The notes: a model not told the origin generated them from the letters alone. A stretch of 64,000 nucleotides of DNA from an uncultured Fastidiosipila sp. (GCA_947253875.1 CAMYAM010000010.1:1-64000), one strand, 5' to 3'; shown: positions 36,215-46,612, numbered from the stretch's first letter. Made by a program: numbers and translations.

Positions 36215-39200
36215 ATGAAAACAGATTTAGAAAATAAAATAGAGAAATTTAAAGCAAGTCCAGAACAACAAAAGATAATTGATGCCAAGTCAGGCAATAT
36301 ATTAGTATCAGCTGCAGCAGGTTCAGGAAAGACTGGAGTTATGACTGAGAGAGTAAGCCAAAGAGTGCTAAAGGGCGAATTAGATCTTAGAAAAGTTCTT
36401 ATATTGACCTTTACAAATGCTGCCAGTAATAACATGTCTAATAAAATTTCTCAGAAATTAAGTGATCTTGCTAAAACTGCAAAAACCAATGGAGAAATTA
36501 CTTTATTTGATAGATTAGAAACTCAAGTTTCATACTTACCAGCTGCACATATTGAAACAATTCATTCATTCTGTTTATCATTGCTAAAACTTTTTCCAGA
36601 AGAGGTAAAGAGTATTGATGATGACTCTATTCTGGCACCTAACTTTGTAACGGCAGATGAACAGCTAACTAAAGATTTATTGGATGAAGCAGTTGCTAGA
36701 GTGTTCAATGATTTTTACATAGAGCTGGAAGAATTACAGTCTGAGACAAAAAACAAAAAACGCTTGGATACAGGTCTAATGCTTATAGCAGCATATTCAT
36801 CTGGTAAAGATGATGAAGAATTACGTAAGCTTGTTTTGTCAGTTTTTAATTACTTAAGAAGTTTGCCAGACTATGATAAGCAGTTGAAGCAGGCAATAAA
36901 TGAATTAAAAATTAATGCTAAAGATTTTGCAAATAGTCCACATATAGATTATTTATTTGATGAACTAGAATTAAGAGCTAAAGCTGCAGAGTTAGCAATT
37001 CCAGACTTGGAGAGACGTCTTGATGGAGTTAGTTTAGAGTTTGCCGGCAAAACCGCAAAAACTTCACATGAAGAATATGTAGATATTTATACATCTTTAT
37101 TTGAGATTACTCGTGAAATTAATTCGTTAATTGATCAAAAAGACAAATTTGATGCAGGAGAATTGTGGAATAAAATTTTTGAGTTGAAGTCTAAAGTTAA
37201 CTTTATTAAACCGCGAAAAAGTCCTTGGAAAGAATGGGAACGCTTGGGACTTAACGGTAGTGAAGATATTTCTTCGTACGAGAAAGAAGTTCAAAAAATT
37301 GCTAAGGCTGAGATAAAAAATGACTTTATAGATATTTTAGTGTCTGAATTTAGTGATTTGCTTTATTATCTTGGTGTTGAAGGGTCACAGAATTTAGAAA
37401 ATTCATGTAAATTTAGTGCCAAAGTAGTCTGGACAAAAACAATTGCTGAAATTAATTCAGAACAAGAAAGAATGCTTGCTGTACTAGAACTTTTCTTTGA
37501 TCTGGTACTTGAGTTGGATAAAGAATATCAAAAATTAAAAACAAAAAGGAATGTTGTAGATTTCTCAGATTATGAGCATTATGCTTTACAAATTGTTAGA
37601 AGTGAAGTTGGTAGAGAATACTGTCAGAAACAATTTCAAGAAGTTTATATAGATGAGTATCAAGATACAAGCTCATTAGAAGAAGCAATACTACAAGAGA
37701 TTTCACCTAATAATACATTCATGGTCGGTGATGTTAAACAAAGTATCTATAGATTTAGAAATGCTAAACCAGAGATCTTTTTGGAAAAATCTAAAAAATT
37801 TCAAGATGAAGTTGGTGGATCCTTCTATCAATTAAGTCAAAACTTTAGGAGCCAAGCGGGTATTTTAGCTGGGATTAACTCTGTGTTTAGCAAATTGATG
37901 ACGCCTGAGTTTACAAATATTGATTATCAAAATGGTCATCAAATGAATTATTTTGAATGCAACAATAACTTTGATCAGAGAATTGAAGTGATGCTGGATT
38001 GTAGATCTGAAAATGACATAAGTTATCATTTACCAGATGGCAATTTATCAGATGTTTTGCAAAATATTAGTAAGGCTAGACTCAATCCATATCAAGCTAG
38101 ATTATGGGCAGAAAGTGAAAAAGAAGAGAAGAATGCTTTCCATATTATTTCAGAAGTCCTTAGGCTGCATAGAGAAGAGGGAGTAGAGTTTAAGGATATA
38201 GCAATTTTGAGTAGGGGTAATAGTAAAGCGGATTATATGGCAAAACTTCTACAGCAGATTGGTGTGCCTAGCAATAGATATCCTTCTTTGTCAATAAATG
38301 ATGATTATATACTGCAAAATCAAGTAGCTCTTTTACAGTGCTTAGATAATGCTCAAACAGACATGCCTTTAGCGACTGTGATGCTTAGCTATTTGGTTAA
38401 AGAATCTTTTACGGAAACTGAACTTCTACAAATTAGAATTTACCAAAAAGAAAACTATGAGCGAGGAAATTTTAAAGCAGCAATTCAATTTTTAGCCGAA
38501 GCTAGCTTAAGTGAAAGTCATGAGTTTTATCCATTGCAATGCAAGGTCCAGAAGTTTTTAGAGGAGCTTAATAAATGGCGCCTAAGAAGTGTAGAGGTTT
38601 CTGTAAGTACTTTACTACAAGAAATATGGAATAGTAATAATTACTTAGAAAAAGCAGCTAAATATGATGGCGAATTGGCAGTTTTGAGTTTAGAGGAATT
38701 TTTGACCAAGATAGAAAATCTTGAAAACAGTGAATATGAGAGTTTGCGTGAAATAGTCCTAGCTTTGGAGAATGAAGTAGAGAATGACCTTAAACCAAGT
38801 AGTGAGAATAATATGTCTGCTGATGCTGTAAATGTACTTACGTTTCATAAGTCTAAAGGTCTTGAGTTTGATTACGTCTTTATCTATGACCTAGATAAGT
38901 CACTTAACAATAAGGATCAACAAGACAAGATTTTTATGAGTGAAGAGTTAGGCATAGCTTATAACATAGCTGAGTATAGTAATTATGGTGTTAGAACATT
39001 TCCAAGTCATTTACGTTTGGCGATGGAAGAGAATGAGCAGCGCAGATTTTTGACGGAAGAGATATGTTTATTCTATGTAGCGATGAGTAGAGCTAAAGAG
39101 AAATTATACCTTTGTGCAAATATTGATTTAACTAGTGATTATCTGAAATTAAATACACTTCTTAATTTAGTTGAAACTGAGAGAGAAAAATCTGGGCAAG

Positions 39201-40243
39201 CTAGTGAACATATTTATCTGCCTAATTACATACTGAGTACAATTAGTTCATATCAGGAAATGTTACTTTTGAGTATGATGCTAAATGACAATCAAGCGGT
39301 GCAAAAATTGATTGATTTTTATAGAAATCAAGTAGAAGAAACAGAAATAGTAGTAGATTATTCAGCCAAAATTGAAGATGAAAATTTCGTAATTAATGTA
39401 TATAACGATAAAGATATTCTTGAAAAAACTTGGAAAAAAATTTTAGCATATTGGTCAGATGAAAATGCTGATAAGCAAGAGAACGATGAAGTTTGCTCTG
39501 ATAATTTGGATTATGATTACAAGGAGTTTTATGAATTTAATCCTAGGGCTAAATTTAAACCATTGCCTAAGGTATCAGTAAGTGAAATTAAAAGAAAATC
39601 CATGCAAGTTGATAGTTCGGATGGAGAAGATAATGGCTCAAAATTGAAAAAGAATATTAATTTGGATTTAGTAGAGCTTGAAGATTTTGATACAACACAA
39701 TTAAGCTCAACAGATATAGGAACTGCTATCCATGTTGTTATGAATTATTTGGATTTGGACAAGATAAGACAAGCAGAGGATGTTGATGTGGCGATTGCGG
39801 AGGAACTTAATAAATTATTAGAATTTAATTTTATTAATAGATCTGAGAGAGAAGCCCTTAATGATTTTAGGCGTGAATTTATTGCCTTTGCTGGATCTCA
39901 AATTGCAGATGAAGTTTTACGAGCGGGAGCTAAAGTGTATCGAGAATTGCCATTTACATGTAAATATGAAGATGATAATAAAGAAATTAGCTTAGTTCAA
40001 GGTATAATTGACCTCTGGTATTACTCTGATGCTGGTGCAGTACTATTAGACTACAAATCTGATTACTTACCCAAAAACAGACAAGCAGCGAGAAAAGCTT
40101 TGTTAGATAGATATTCTGTTCAAATGAAAATTTATGTCTTGGCTCTTGAGATGAGTTTAGGAGAAAAGGTTAATAAAGTTGTAATTTGGTCAATTAGACT
40201 TGCTGAGGAGTTTGAGTTCACTAGGGAAGAGTTAGGAATATAA
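36215..40243 (+). CDS. addA: AddA/RexA helicase-nuclease subunit
   Basis: AddA is the UvrD-type motor and nuclease subunit of the AddAB recombination complex. The Walker A motif is SAAAGSGKT and the Walker B/motif II is DEYQDTSS. Also visible are QNFRSQ, the helicase motifs TFHKSKGLEFD and FYVAMSRAKE, and the C-terminal nuclease motif QGIIDLWYYSDA with LLDYKSD. The protein has 1342 residues from the ATG at 36215. An in-frame GTG at 36185 overlaps addB but lacks a ribosome binding site. The operon addB-addA is self-contained and converges on tadA. Confidence 0.95.
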   Translation: MKTDLENKIEKFKASPEQQKIIDAKSGNILVSAAAGSGKTGVMTERVSQRVLKGELDLRKVLILTFTNAASNNMSNKISQKLSDLAKTAKTNGEITLFDRLETQVSYLPAAHIETIHSFCLSLLKLFPEEVKSIDDDSILAPNFVTADEQLTKDLLDEAVARVFNDFYIELEELQSETKNKKRLDTGLMLIAAYSSGKDDEELRKLVLSVFNYLRSLPDYDKQLKQAINELKINAKDFANSPHIDYLFDELELRAKAAELAIPDLERRLDGVSLEFAGKTAKTSHEEYVDIYTSLFEITREINSLIDQKDKFDAGELWNKIFELKSKVNFIKPRKSPWKEWERLGLNGSEDISSYEKEVQKIAKAEIKNDFIDILVSEFSDLLYYLGVEGSQNLENSCKFSAKVVWTKTIAEINSEQERMLAVLELFFDLVLELDKEYQKLKTKRNVVDFSDYEHYALQIVRSEVGREYCQKQFQEVYIDEYQDTSSLEEAILQEISPNNTFMVGDVKQSIYRFRNAKPEIFLEKSKKFQDEVGGSFYQLSQNFRSQAGILAGINSVFSKLMTPEFTNIDYQNGHQMNYFECNNNFDQRIEVMLDCRSENDISYHLPDGNLSDVLQNISKARLNPYQARLWAESEKEEKNAFHIISEVLRLHREEGVEFKDIAILSRGNSKADYMAKLLQQIGVPSNRYPSLSINDDYILQNQVALLQCLDNAQTDMPLATVMLSYLVKESFTETELLQIRIYQKENYERGNFKAAIQFLAEASLSESHEFYPLQCKVQKFLEELNKWRLRSVEVSVSTLLQEIWNSNNYLEKAAKYDGELAVLSLEEFLTKIENLENSEYESLREIVLALENEVENDLKPSSENNMSADAVNVLTFHKSKGLEFDYVFIYDLDKSLNNKDQQDKIFMSEELGIAYNIAEYSNYGVRTFPSHLRLAMEENEQRRFLTEEICLFYVAMSRAKEKLYLCANIDLTSDYLKLNTLLNLVETEREKSGQASEHIYLPNYILSTISSYQEMLLLSMMLNDNQAVQKLIDFYRNQVEETEIVVDYSAKIEDENFVINVYNDKDILEKTWKKILAYWSDENADKQENDEVCSDNLDYDYKEFYEFNPRAKFKPLPKVSVSEIKRKSMQVDSSDGEDNGSKLKKNINLDLVELEDFDTTQLSSTDIGTAIHVVMNYLDLDKIRQAEDVDVAIAEELNKLLEFNFINRSEREALNDFRREFIAFAGSQIADEVLRAGAKVYRELPFTCKYEDDNKEISLVQGIIDLWYYSDAGAVLLDYKSDYLPKNRQAARKALLDRYSVQMKIYVLALEMSLGEKVNKVVIWSIRLAEEFEFTREELGI

Positions 40244-40251
40244 AGTAATTG

Positions 40252-40288
40252 CTGAAAAAGACGATTTACAATTTTTGCCGTTTTTCAG
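40252..40288. terminator. Weak convergent hairpin between addA and tadA
   Basis: CTGAAAAA and TTTTTCAG pair across 21 bases between the facing 3' ends; the right arm lies within tadA coding sequence. The stem is weak. Confidence 0.3.
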
Positions 40289-40916
40289 GGGAATCGCTTA
40301 GAGAATCTGTTCTTAATTTTACTCTATTACTTCGTCCACCAAGAGATCTATCTAGGGATTTGTTTTCGTCTCGACGTTTGTTGAAGAATTGTTGCAAGAG
40401 ATTTGTAGCCTCTTCTGCGAGAATACCAGATTTTATCTCAGGATAGTGGTTTAGATTGTTGTTGCTAAAAAAATTGTCTATAGATTCGATGGCACCAGTT
40501 TTGGGTGAAACAGCTCCATAAATAATCCTGTGCACTCTAGCTTGTTGCAGAGCAGAAAGACACATGTGACATGGTTCTAGGGTAACATAACAGTCGACAT
40601 TATCTAAACGCCAGGAATTAAAAAGCTTGCAGGCTGAGTTTATTGCTAGTAACTCAGCATGTGCAAGCGTATTTTGATTTTGTTCACGTTTGTTGTAGGC
40701 TGTGGCGATTACTTTGCCAGATTTGACTAGTACGCAGCCGATTGGGATTTCAGATTCTGTATAAGCATTTGCAGCAGCTGCTAATGCTAATTCCATGAAA
40801 TATTCATCTTTATCTAAAGAGTTTTCTTCATGGACTGATGATAAGGTTTCAGGTTTGCATTCGGTTGAATTATCAACCTCTGAATTTGCAAGATTTTCTT
40901 TGTTCGAGGTCCACAT
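40266..40916 (-). CDS. tadA: tRNA-specific adenosine deaminase TadA
   Basis: TadA converts wobble A34 to inosine in tRNA-Arg. The zinc and catalytic residues are intact: H86 and E88 in LAHAELL, C116 and C119 in LEPCHMC. The deaminase core begins near residue 38 (EYFMELALAAA). About 35 polar residues precede it and a basic tail of about 35 follows, so at 216 residues it is longer than the usual 150-170. Its ATG overlaps the galK stop by one base (TAATG), so it is coupled to galK. That is an unusual pairing. Confidence 0.93.
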   Translation of the reverse strand: MWTSNKENLANSEVDNSTECKPETLSSVHEENSLDKDEYFMELALAAAANAYTESEIPIGCVLVKSGKVIATAYNKREQNQNTLAHAELLAINSACKLFNSWRLDNVDCYVTLEPCHMCLSALQQARVHRIIYGAVSPKTGAIESIDNFFSNNNLNHYPEIKSGILAEEATNLLQQFFNKRRDENKSLDRSLGGRSNRVKLRTDSLSDSPEKRQKL

Positions 40917-42205
40917 TATAGTTCAATACCACCAACAGGACGGATATGGATAATCATACAAGCGTCTTTACCAAAACTAGCTTCTAATGTTTTTACATAA
41001 GCTTCAACTGCTTCGCTAGGTACATAAGCTTGAATTGTTCCACCAAAGCCACCACCATGTATTCTGCATGCTCCTTCCAAGTTATTATCTTCGAAGAATT
41101 TTCTACTCAAGGCTAATGCTAAGGCAGCTTCTTGTTCTTGGTTATTTCCAGGAATTAGAACGTTTTGTAGTTGTACTTCAGAACTGTGTGCAGATGCATT
41201 CACTAAATCTAAGAAACGTTTGAAGTTTTTGTTTTCTAAAGCGTTTAATTGCTCTGCAGTCCTTTTTTCTTCAGTGAAGAAGTGTATGGCACGTAGAACT
41301 GCTCTTTGAGGGAACTTCTTGCTCAGTTCTGGTACTGCTTGGAAAAATTCATTTGGATTTACTTCTGATAAATAAGTTTTTGAGAAGAATTTAGCAATTG
41401 CTTGCATATCATTTGGAATACTTGCGTATTCATGAGTTAAGTTAGAGTGACCTTTATCTGTTTTAGTGATAACCATTTCATAACCATAATCACCAAGATC
41501 CAAATCGATTTGTTTTATCTTAGGGTTATTTTTGTCCGCAAAGTCTATTGCAATAACTTCACCAAATGCGCAAGCAGTTTGATCCAATAATCCACTAGGT
41601 TTATCGAAGAAGACGTTCTCAGCAAACTGGCTGGCTAAAGCTTGTTCTATAGGACTAATTTCTCCAGAGTTGTACATGTAGTTGAAAATAGTTGCAATAA
41701 GTATTTCAAAGGCTGCGGAAGATGAAATTCCTGATCCTGCAGCGACTTTACTAGTTGAATAGCAATTAAAACCTCCAATTTTATAACCCTTCTTTTTAAA
41801 AGCGTGGGCAACACCACGGATCAATGCTGGAGTCTTGCCAATTTCATGTTTTTGAGGTTCCAGATCATTTAAATCAATGGTTTCAACAATGTTGTACGCT
41901 TCAGAAATAAACTGAATTTTGTAATCATCTCTTGCTTGGCATGCTGCAACAATATCGAGGTCGACAGAAGCAGCAATAACATGTCCTAATTGATGATCAA
42001 CGTGATTACCAGCTATTTCTGTTCTTCCTGGTGCAGAGAAGAAACGAATTTCATTATCATTAAGTTCGAAACGTTCTGCAAATTTTTCAACTAGATGTTG
42101 ATATCTATCCAAGTTGTTCTTGATTATAGCTTCGTCTTTACCGTAAAGCTGTCCTAGCTTGTTAACTAATTCTGTATTTTCTAAAGAAAGATATTTTTTG
42201 CTCAT
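40916..42205 (-). CDS. galK: Galactokinase (GHMP family)
   Basis: GalK phosphorylates galactose to galactose 1-phosphate. The GHMP motifs are APGRTEIAGNHVDHQLG (substrate-binding motif 1), GSGISSSAAFE (ATP loop) and RIHGGGFGGTIQ (motif 3). The motif 1 form TEIAGNHVDHQ differs from the enterobacterial NLIGEHTDY and is typical of a clostridial galactokinase branch. The 429-residue length fits that branch. Other Leloir genes (galT, galE) are not in the window. It is first in a galK-tadA pair on the minus strand. Confidence 0.9.
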   Translation of the reverse strand: MSKKYLSLENTELVNKLGQLYGKDEAIIKNNLDRYQHLVEKFAERFELNDNEIRFFSAPGRTEIAGNHVDHQLGHVIAASVDLDIVAACQARDDYKIQFISEAYNIVETIDLNDLEPQKHEIGKTPALIRGVAHAFKKKGYKIGGFNCYSTSKVAAGSGISSSAAFEILIATIFNYMYNSGEISPIEQALASQFAENVFFDKPSGLLDQTACAFGEVIAIDFADKNNPKIKQIDLDLGDYGYEMVITKTDKGHSNLTHEYASIPNDMQAIAKFFSKTYLSEVNPNEFFQAVPELSKKFPQRAVLRAIHFFTEEKRTAEQLNALENKNFKRFLDLVNASAHSSEVQLQNVLIPGNNQEQEAALALALSRKFFEDNNLEGACRIHGGGFGGTIQAYVPSEAVEAYVKTLEASFGKDACMIIHIRPVGGIEL

Positions 42206-42390
42206 AAGAACTCCTAATGTTTTGTAATATTTTCTATTTTATATTAATATAAATAACTTATAATAACTATAGCTTTATCAGAATATTTTTAGTAAAAGCC
42301 GATTCGATAATTTTTTGTTAGAATAGGTGAAGTTAAGAAAAATTACAAGCTTATAAATATTGATAATATTTATTTAAAAGAGGAGAAAAT

Positions 42391-43125
42391 ATGGCAGTTT
42401 ACGAAGGACTATGTACCAATTGTGGTTCATTGCTAAGAGTTGATGATAGTCAAGAAAGAGTTAGATGTATTTTCTGCTGGGGTGAAAGCGATTCCGAGGC
42501 AGCTATTAATCTAATGGGTAGAGATGATGTTGAATACCCTAATGAAGCTTATGCAGAACCTAGTGCAGAAGAGAAGGCAGAAGCGCTAAAAGCTCAAGGT
42601 ATGGGTGGTGTTGTTATGCGCCAAGAACCTAAGGTAAATAGAAAAGAGAAAAAAACTGGTAAATTAACACCAAAAGAAAAAGTAGCTCTCCAAAATAAAC
42701 CTTTGGTCAAACCTGAAGTTAGCAAAAAACATAAAATTACAATTTTAGCTGGTGTTGTAGCTTTTGTTTTAGTACTAGCAGCAATTGGTTTACCAATATA
42801 TTTCTTAAGAGAGAACAAAGCAGATGAAATAATGAAAAAACTTCCTGAACATGTAGCTCTTGCTAGCTCAAAGGAAAAAGTAGACTTGCATAGACAAGAT
42901 AATCATATTATTACTATAGTTAGTCCAGAAGCTGTTACTAAAGAACAAGCAGAAGAGACTTTCTTAGCATTTAGTAAAGTCTATGCTGAAGTGTATGGAA
43001 TTAGTGAAGAAGCTGCTAAAAATAAAGTTGAAGTAAAGCTACTTGATAATGTTACAGGTGGATTTAGAGTTAAGATTAAAGATGGATCTGTAATATGTAC
43101 TAGTTTAGAAAAAATTAAAAACTAG
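42391..43125 (+). CDS. Zinc-ribbon single-pass membrane protein of unknown function
   Basis: I do not recognise a named family. The N-terminus is a zinc ribbon (CTNC at 8-11 and CIFC at 26-29, so CxxC-x14-CxxC). A basic linker of about 80 residues follows, then one membrane segment (about 115-139), then a C-terminal domain of about 100 residues outside the membrane. The layout, with a cytoplasmic metal knuckle and an external domain, resembles other uncharacterised Bacillota zinc-ribbon membrane proteins. A good AGAGGAG ribosome binding site precedes the ATG. It stands alone, ended by a strong hairpin. Confidence 0.8.
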   Translation: MAVYEGLCTNCGSLLRVDDSQERVRCIFCWGESDSEAAINLMGRDDVEYPNEAYAEPSAEEKAEALKAQGMGGVVMRQEPKVNRKEKKTGKLTPKEKVALQNKPLVKPEVSKKHKITILAGVVAFVLVLAAIGLPIYFLRENKADEIMKKLPEHVALASSKEKVDLHRQDNHIITIVSPEAVTKEQAEETFLAFSKVYAEVYGISEEAAKNKVEVKLLDNVTGGFRVKIKDGSVICTSLEKIKN

Positions 43126-43176
43126 CAGCCTATAGGTAAATTAGAATAGCAGTAGTTTATATGTGAAATATAAATA

Positions 43177-43210
43177 AAACTCCATAACTGGAACAGTTAT
43201 GGAGTTTATT
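43177..43210. terminator. Bidirectional terminator
   Basis: A perfect 14-bp stem (aaactccataactg with cagttatggagttt) closed by a GAA loop lies between the convergent zinc-ribbon gene and trxB. T-rich tracts flank both sides. Confidence 0.85.
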
Positions 43211-43283
43211 TATGCATAAATTAGTAATTTATTATTGTAAGTTTGCCGAAAATTAATTGTAAGTATAAATATAAACGGTTTAA

Positions 43284-44246
43284 TTAATTTTCGTCATCAA
43301 AGTCATTTAGAATGTAATCAGCGATATTTTCTCCTGCGATAGATCCATCATTTGTTGCAGTAACAATTTGGCGTAGTTCTTTGGCAATAACATCACCTGC
43401 AGCATAGATACCTTTAATTGGAGTTCTCATCTTTTCATCAACGATGACATAATTATCTTCATCTAAAATATCTAGATTTTTAATGAAGTCTGTATTGGGC
43501 AAAATACCAATAGCAGGGAAGATAGCACTGGCTTCAATCTCAATTGGCTCGGCTTCTTTGTCTTTGTTATTAATGAATAATACGCTTGAAACTTTACCAT
43601 TGGTACCTTTGATCTCAATTGGACTGTATGAAAACATAGTCTTAATATTATCTCTTTTTTCGACACGGTTTACTACAATTTGACTAGCTCTAATTACATC
43701 TCTACGTAGAACTTGATAAACCTTTTTAGCGAATCTTGATAAATACTCAGCTGCTTCATAAGCACTGTTACCACCACCGATAACAATTACATCTTCACCC
43801 TTAAAAAACGCTGCGTCACATACCGCACAGTAGGAAACACCATTACCGTAATATTCTTGTTCGCCAGGAATACCTAATTTCCTTTCAACAGTACCAGTTG
43901 CAATAAGAATTGATTTTGCTTGCAGAATTTTATCGAATGTTTCAACTTGTTTATATTTTCCAAGGTCTTCAACTTTTTCTGCTTGACCAAAAATGAATTC
44001 AGCTCCAAATTGAGTAGAGTGAGCAGCCATTCGTTGGGCCAACTCTGGTCCCATGATCATGGAGTCACCAGGCCAGTTCTCAATTTCGCTAGTTTCATTA
44101 AGTTTTCCACCTGGAGTCATATCTAAAATAGCAACTTTAAGTCCATTACGGCTAGCATAAACTGCAGCAGTCATACCAGCAGGACCTGATCCTATAATGA
44201 TTAAATCGTATATTTGTTCTACTTTTTCCTTTTTAAACTCAAACAT
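43284..44246 (-). CDS. trxB: Thioredoxin reductase (NADPH-type flavoprotein)
   Basis: TrxB passes electrons from NADPH through FAD to thioredoxin. The FAD-binding motif is IIGSGPAGMTAA, the redox pair is C140-C143 in SYCAVCDA, and the nucleotide motif is GGGNSAYEAAEYL. The C-terminal GIYAAGDV motif is also present. I chose the ATG at 44246, which has GGGTGA just upstream; an in-frame ATG at 44258 adds four residues but has no ribosome binding site. It could support NrdJ and other thiol enzymes, but no thioredoxin gene is nearby. Confidence 0.94.
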   Translation of the reverse strand: MFEFKKEKVEQIYDLIIIGSGPAGMTAAVYASRNGLKVAILDMTPGGKLNETSEIENWPGDSMIMGPELAQRMAAHSTQFGAEFIFGQAEKVEDLGKYKQVETFDKILQAKSILIATGTVERKLGIPGEQEYYGNGVSYCAVCDAAFFKGEDVIVIGGGNSAYEAAEYLSRFAKKVYQVLRRDVIRASQIVVNRVEKRDNIKTMFSYSPIEIKGTNGKVSSVLFINNKDKEAEPIEIEASAIFPAIGILPNTDFIKNLDILDEDNYVIVDEKMRTPIKGIYAAGDVIAKELRQIVTATNDGSIAGENIADYILNDFDDEN

Positions 44247-44500
44247 TAAATCACCCATTTCTTGTTTCTATAATATTTCTATGTAATTGGATAGTAATTA
44301 TAAAGTATGCCTGGGTGAAAATACAGTACAAATGTAGCTAAATTATGCTTTAAAAGAAAAAATAACGAATGAAAAAAGAACAAAAAACCACTAAAAAGAA
44401 ATATATTTATAAAGTGGGTGCAAAAAGGGACATTAAAACTGTTAATATTACATGCATAGAACAAACGTTCAAATATTGATGAGTTTTGGAGGCAATAGTA

Positions 44501-44857
44501 ATGTTAAATTTAATGTTCTGGATATTATTAAGTGCAATCAGTTTTATAAGCCTAGTCACCATATGGCAAAGAGAAGATTTTAATTTTGAAGAAATGAAAG
44601 AATCTTACGTAGTAGATTATTTTAATAATGGTATTAGAGAAAACATGAATACTAGCGTTATGAAAAGAAGTGAAGTAAACAGAAGTGCTGTGAAGAGAAA
44701 AAATAAAGAACGACTCATGAGATTTTATGATTTAGAACAAAGAACCCACACTAACATTATTAAATACACAGATATTAAAGATAATAAACGTAAAAGTATT
44801 AACATATATCCAGTATCTGATAATAAAGAACAAAAATCAGATCAAGGAGTTGCTTAA
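44501..44857 (+). CDS. Small membrane-anchored protein of unknown function
   Basis: I do not recognise this 118-residue protein. A hydrophobic segment at about residues 2-22 is followed by a basic, polar cytoplasmic or extracellular tail (KRSEVNRSAVKRKNKERLMRF). The ATG at 44501 is chosen because TTGGAGG lies eight bases upstream. An in-frame TTG at 44486 is part of that ribosome binding site. It stands alone between trxB and guaB. Confidence 0.65.
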   Translation: MLNLMFWILLSAISFISLVTIWQREDFNFEEMKESYVVDYFNNGIRENMNTSVMKRSEVNRSAVKRKNKERLMRFYDLEQRTHTNIIKYTDIKDNKRKSINIYPVSDNKEQKSDQGVA

Positions 44858-45103
44858 TTAAATTGTTGAGTTGGAATACTAATAAGATTTACTAAATTTA
44901 ATAAAGTATAAAGTTAATAATTGAAATATAGCTTAAATGTTGCTGTAATCACTTTACTAATAGCAGATTTTGTCGTAATATTGTGAATAATTTAAAACAA
45001 TAAATTCATGATTTTGGTCTATAATAATTCAGAAAAAACCGTTCGAGTTCTATAGACTAGAATTATGAAAATAAAATTTCTACTATTATTTGGGAGGCAG
45101 ATT

Positions 45104-46612
45104 GTGGCAAAAATATACGATTTTGAGTCAAGAACATTTGACGAATACCTACTTATTCCAAACTATGCGGACAAAGAGTGTAGTTCAGAGAATGTAAGTT
45201 TGAAAACACCTATAGTACGTTATAAAAAAGGAGAAGAATCTCCTGTTAATATAAATATTCCCCTTACTTCTGCAGTTATGCAGGCTGTATCTGATGATAC
45301 GTTAGCAATAGCTTTAGCAAGACAGGGTGGTTTATCATTTATCTATAGCTCACAATCAATTGAGAGCCAAGTAGAAATGATCAGAAAAGTAAAAAGATTC
45401 AAATCTGGACTGGTTGTTTCCGATAGCAATCTGACACCACAAGATACATTAGAAGAAATTTTAAAATTAAAAGAAGAAACAGGACACTCAACTGTAGCAA
45501 TAACTGAAGATGGAAGTTCAAGAGGCAAATTGCTTGGTTTAGTTACATCTAGAGACTATAGAGTTAGTAGATTAGATCCTAGTACTCCAATTTCAGAATT
45601 CATGACACCAAGAGAGAAATTAGTTACAGCTGAAGAGGGGATTTCTTTAAGCGAAGCTAACGATATTATTTGGGATAATAAATTGAACCAATTACCAGTG
45701 ATTACTAAAGAAGGTAATTTAGTTGGAATGGTATTTAGAAAAGACTATCGTGAGCACAAAGAGAATCCATTAGAATTAACAGATGCTAACAAGAGTTTAA
45801 TGGTTGGTGCAGGTATTAATACAAGAGACTACAAAGAGAGAGTCCCAGCTTTAGTTGAAGCTGGAGCTGATGTATTAGTAATAGATTCATCAAACGGATT
45901 TACTGAATGGCAATATGAAACTTTACGTTGGGTTAAAGAACATTATGATGGAAAAGTTTATTGTGGAGCCGGTAATGTTGTTGATGAAGAAGGATTTAAA
46001 TTCTTAGCTGATGCAGGCGCTGATTTTATCAAAGTTGGAATTGGCGGTGGATCTATTTGTATTACTCGTGAACAAAAAGGTATAGGAATGGGTCAAGCTA
46101 CTGCAGTTCAAATTGTTTCAGAAGCAAGAGACAAGTATTATGAAGAGACAGGAGAATATATTCCACTTTGCTCAGATGGTGGTATTGTCTATGACAACCA
46201 CATGGCTTTAGCATTAGCAATGGGATCTGACTTTGTAATGTTAGGTAGATATTTTGCAAGATTTGATGAAAGCCCTACTAGAAGAATGTTGTACAATGGT
46301 ACATATGTTAAAGAATATTGGGGTGAAGGATCAAACAGAGCAAGAAACTGGCAACGTTATGATGCAGTCAGCAAGAGCGGTGGTATGGTCTTTGAAGAAG
46401 GTGTTGACTCATACGTACCATATGCAGGTGCTTTATCAGTAAACGTAGAGCAAACTACTGCTAAGATTAAGGCTACAATGGTAGCTTGTGGATCCAAAAC
46501 AATTTCAGAGTTCCAAAAGAAAGCTCGTCTGGTACGCGTATCTTCAGCAAGTATTACAGAAGGTGGTGCTCACGACGTTATACGTAAGAACACTGAGGCA
46601 ACAAGAGCATAG
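45104..46612 (+). CDS. guaB: IMP dehydrogenase of the Tritrichomonas-like type
   Basis: GuaB oxidises IMP to XMP, the committed step to GMP. Two CBS domains interrupt the TIM barrel (about residues 95-220). The catalytic loop [15 protein letters not shown] has Cys319, and the flap has R418-Y419 in NWQRYD. These numbers and the sequence [17 protein letters not shown] match Tritrichomonas foetus IMPDH as I recall it; typical bacterial GuaB has GPGSICTTR. The GTG at 45104 is chosen because GGGAGG lies seven bases upstream and the protein then starts [16 protein letters not shown], like the Tritrichomonas enzyme. An ATG at 45065 would add 13 residues. Confidence 0.93.
   Translation: MAKIYDFESRTFDEYLLIPNYADKECSSENVSLKTPIVRYKKGEESPVNINIPLTSAVMQAVSDDTLAIALARQGGLSFIYSSQSIESQVEMIRKVKRFKSGLVVSDSNLTPQDTLEEILKLKEETGHSTVAITEDGSSRGKLLGLVTSRDYRVSRLDPSTPISEFMTPREKLVTAEEGISLSEANDIIWDNKLNQLPVITKEGNLVGMVFRKDYREHKENPLELTDANKSLMVGAGINTRDYKERVPALVEAGADVLVIDSSNGFTEWQYETLRWVKEHYDGKVYCGAGNVVDEEGFKFLADAGADFIKVGIGGGSICITREQKGIGMGQATAVQIVSEARDKYYEETGEYIPLCSDGGIVYDNHMALALAMGSDFVMLGRYFARFDESPTRRMLYNGTYVKEYWGEGSNRARNWQRYDAVSKSGGMVFEEGVDSYVPYAGALSVNVEQTTAKIKATMVACGSKTISEFQKKARLVRVSSASITEGGAHDVIRKNTEATRA

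Noticed and set aside
44369..44479. 36-residue Lys-rich open frame before the small membrane protein
   Set aside because: It has no ribosome binding site and a composition expected from A-rich intergenic DNA.
45048..45062. TTCTA-N5-TAGAA palindrome before guaB
   Set aside because: The arms are only 5 bp of A/T-rich sequence, and no purine-riboswitch features are seen nearby.
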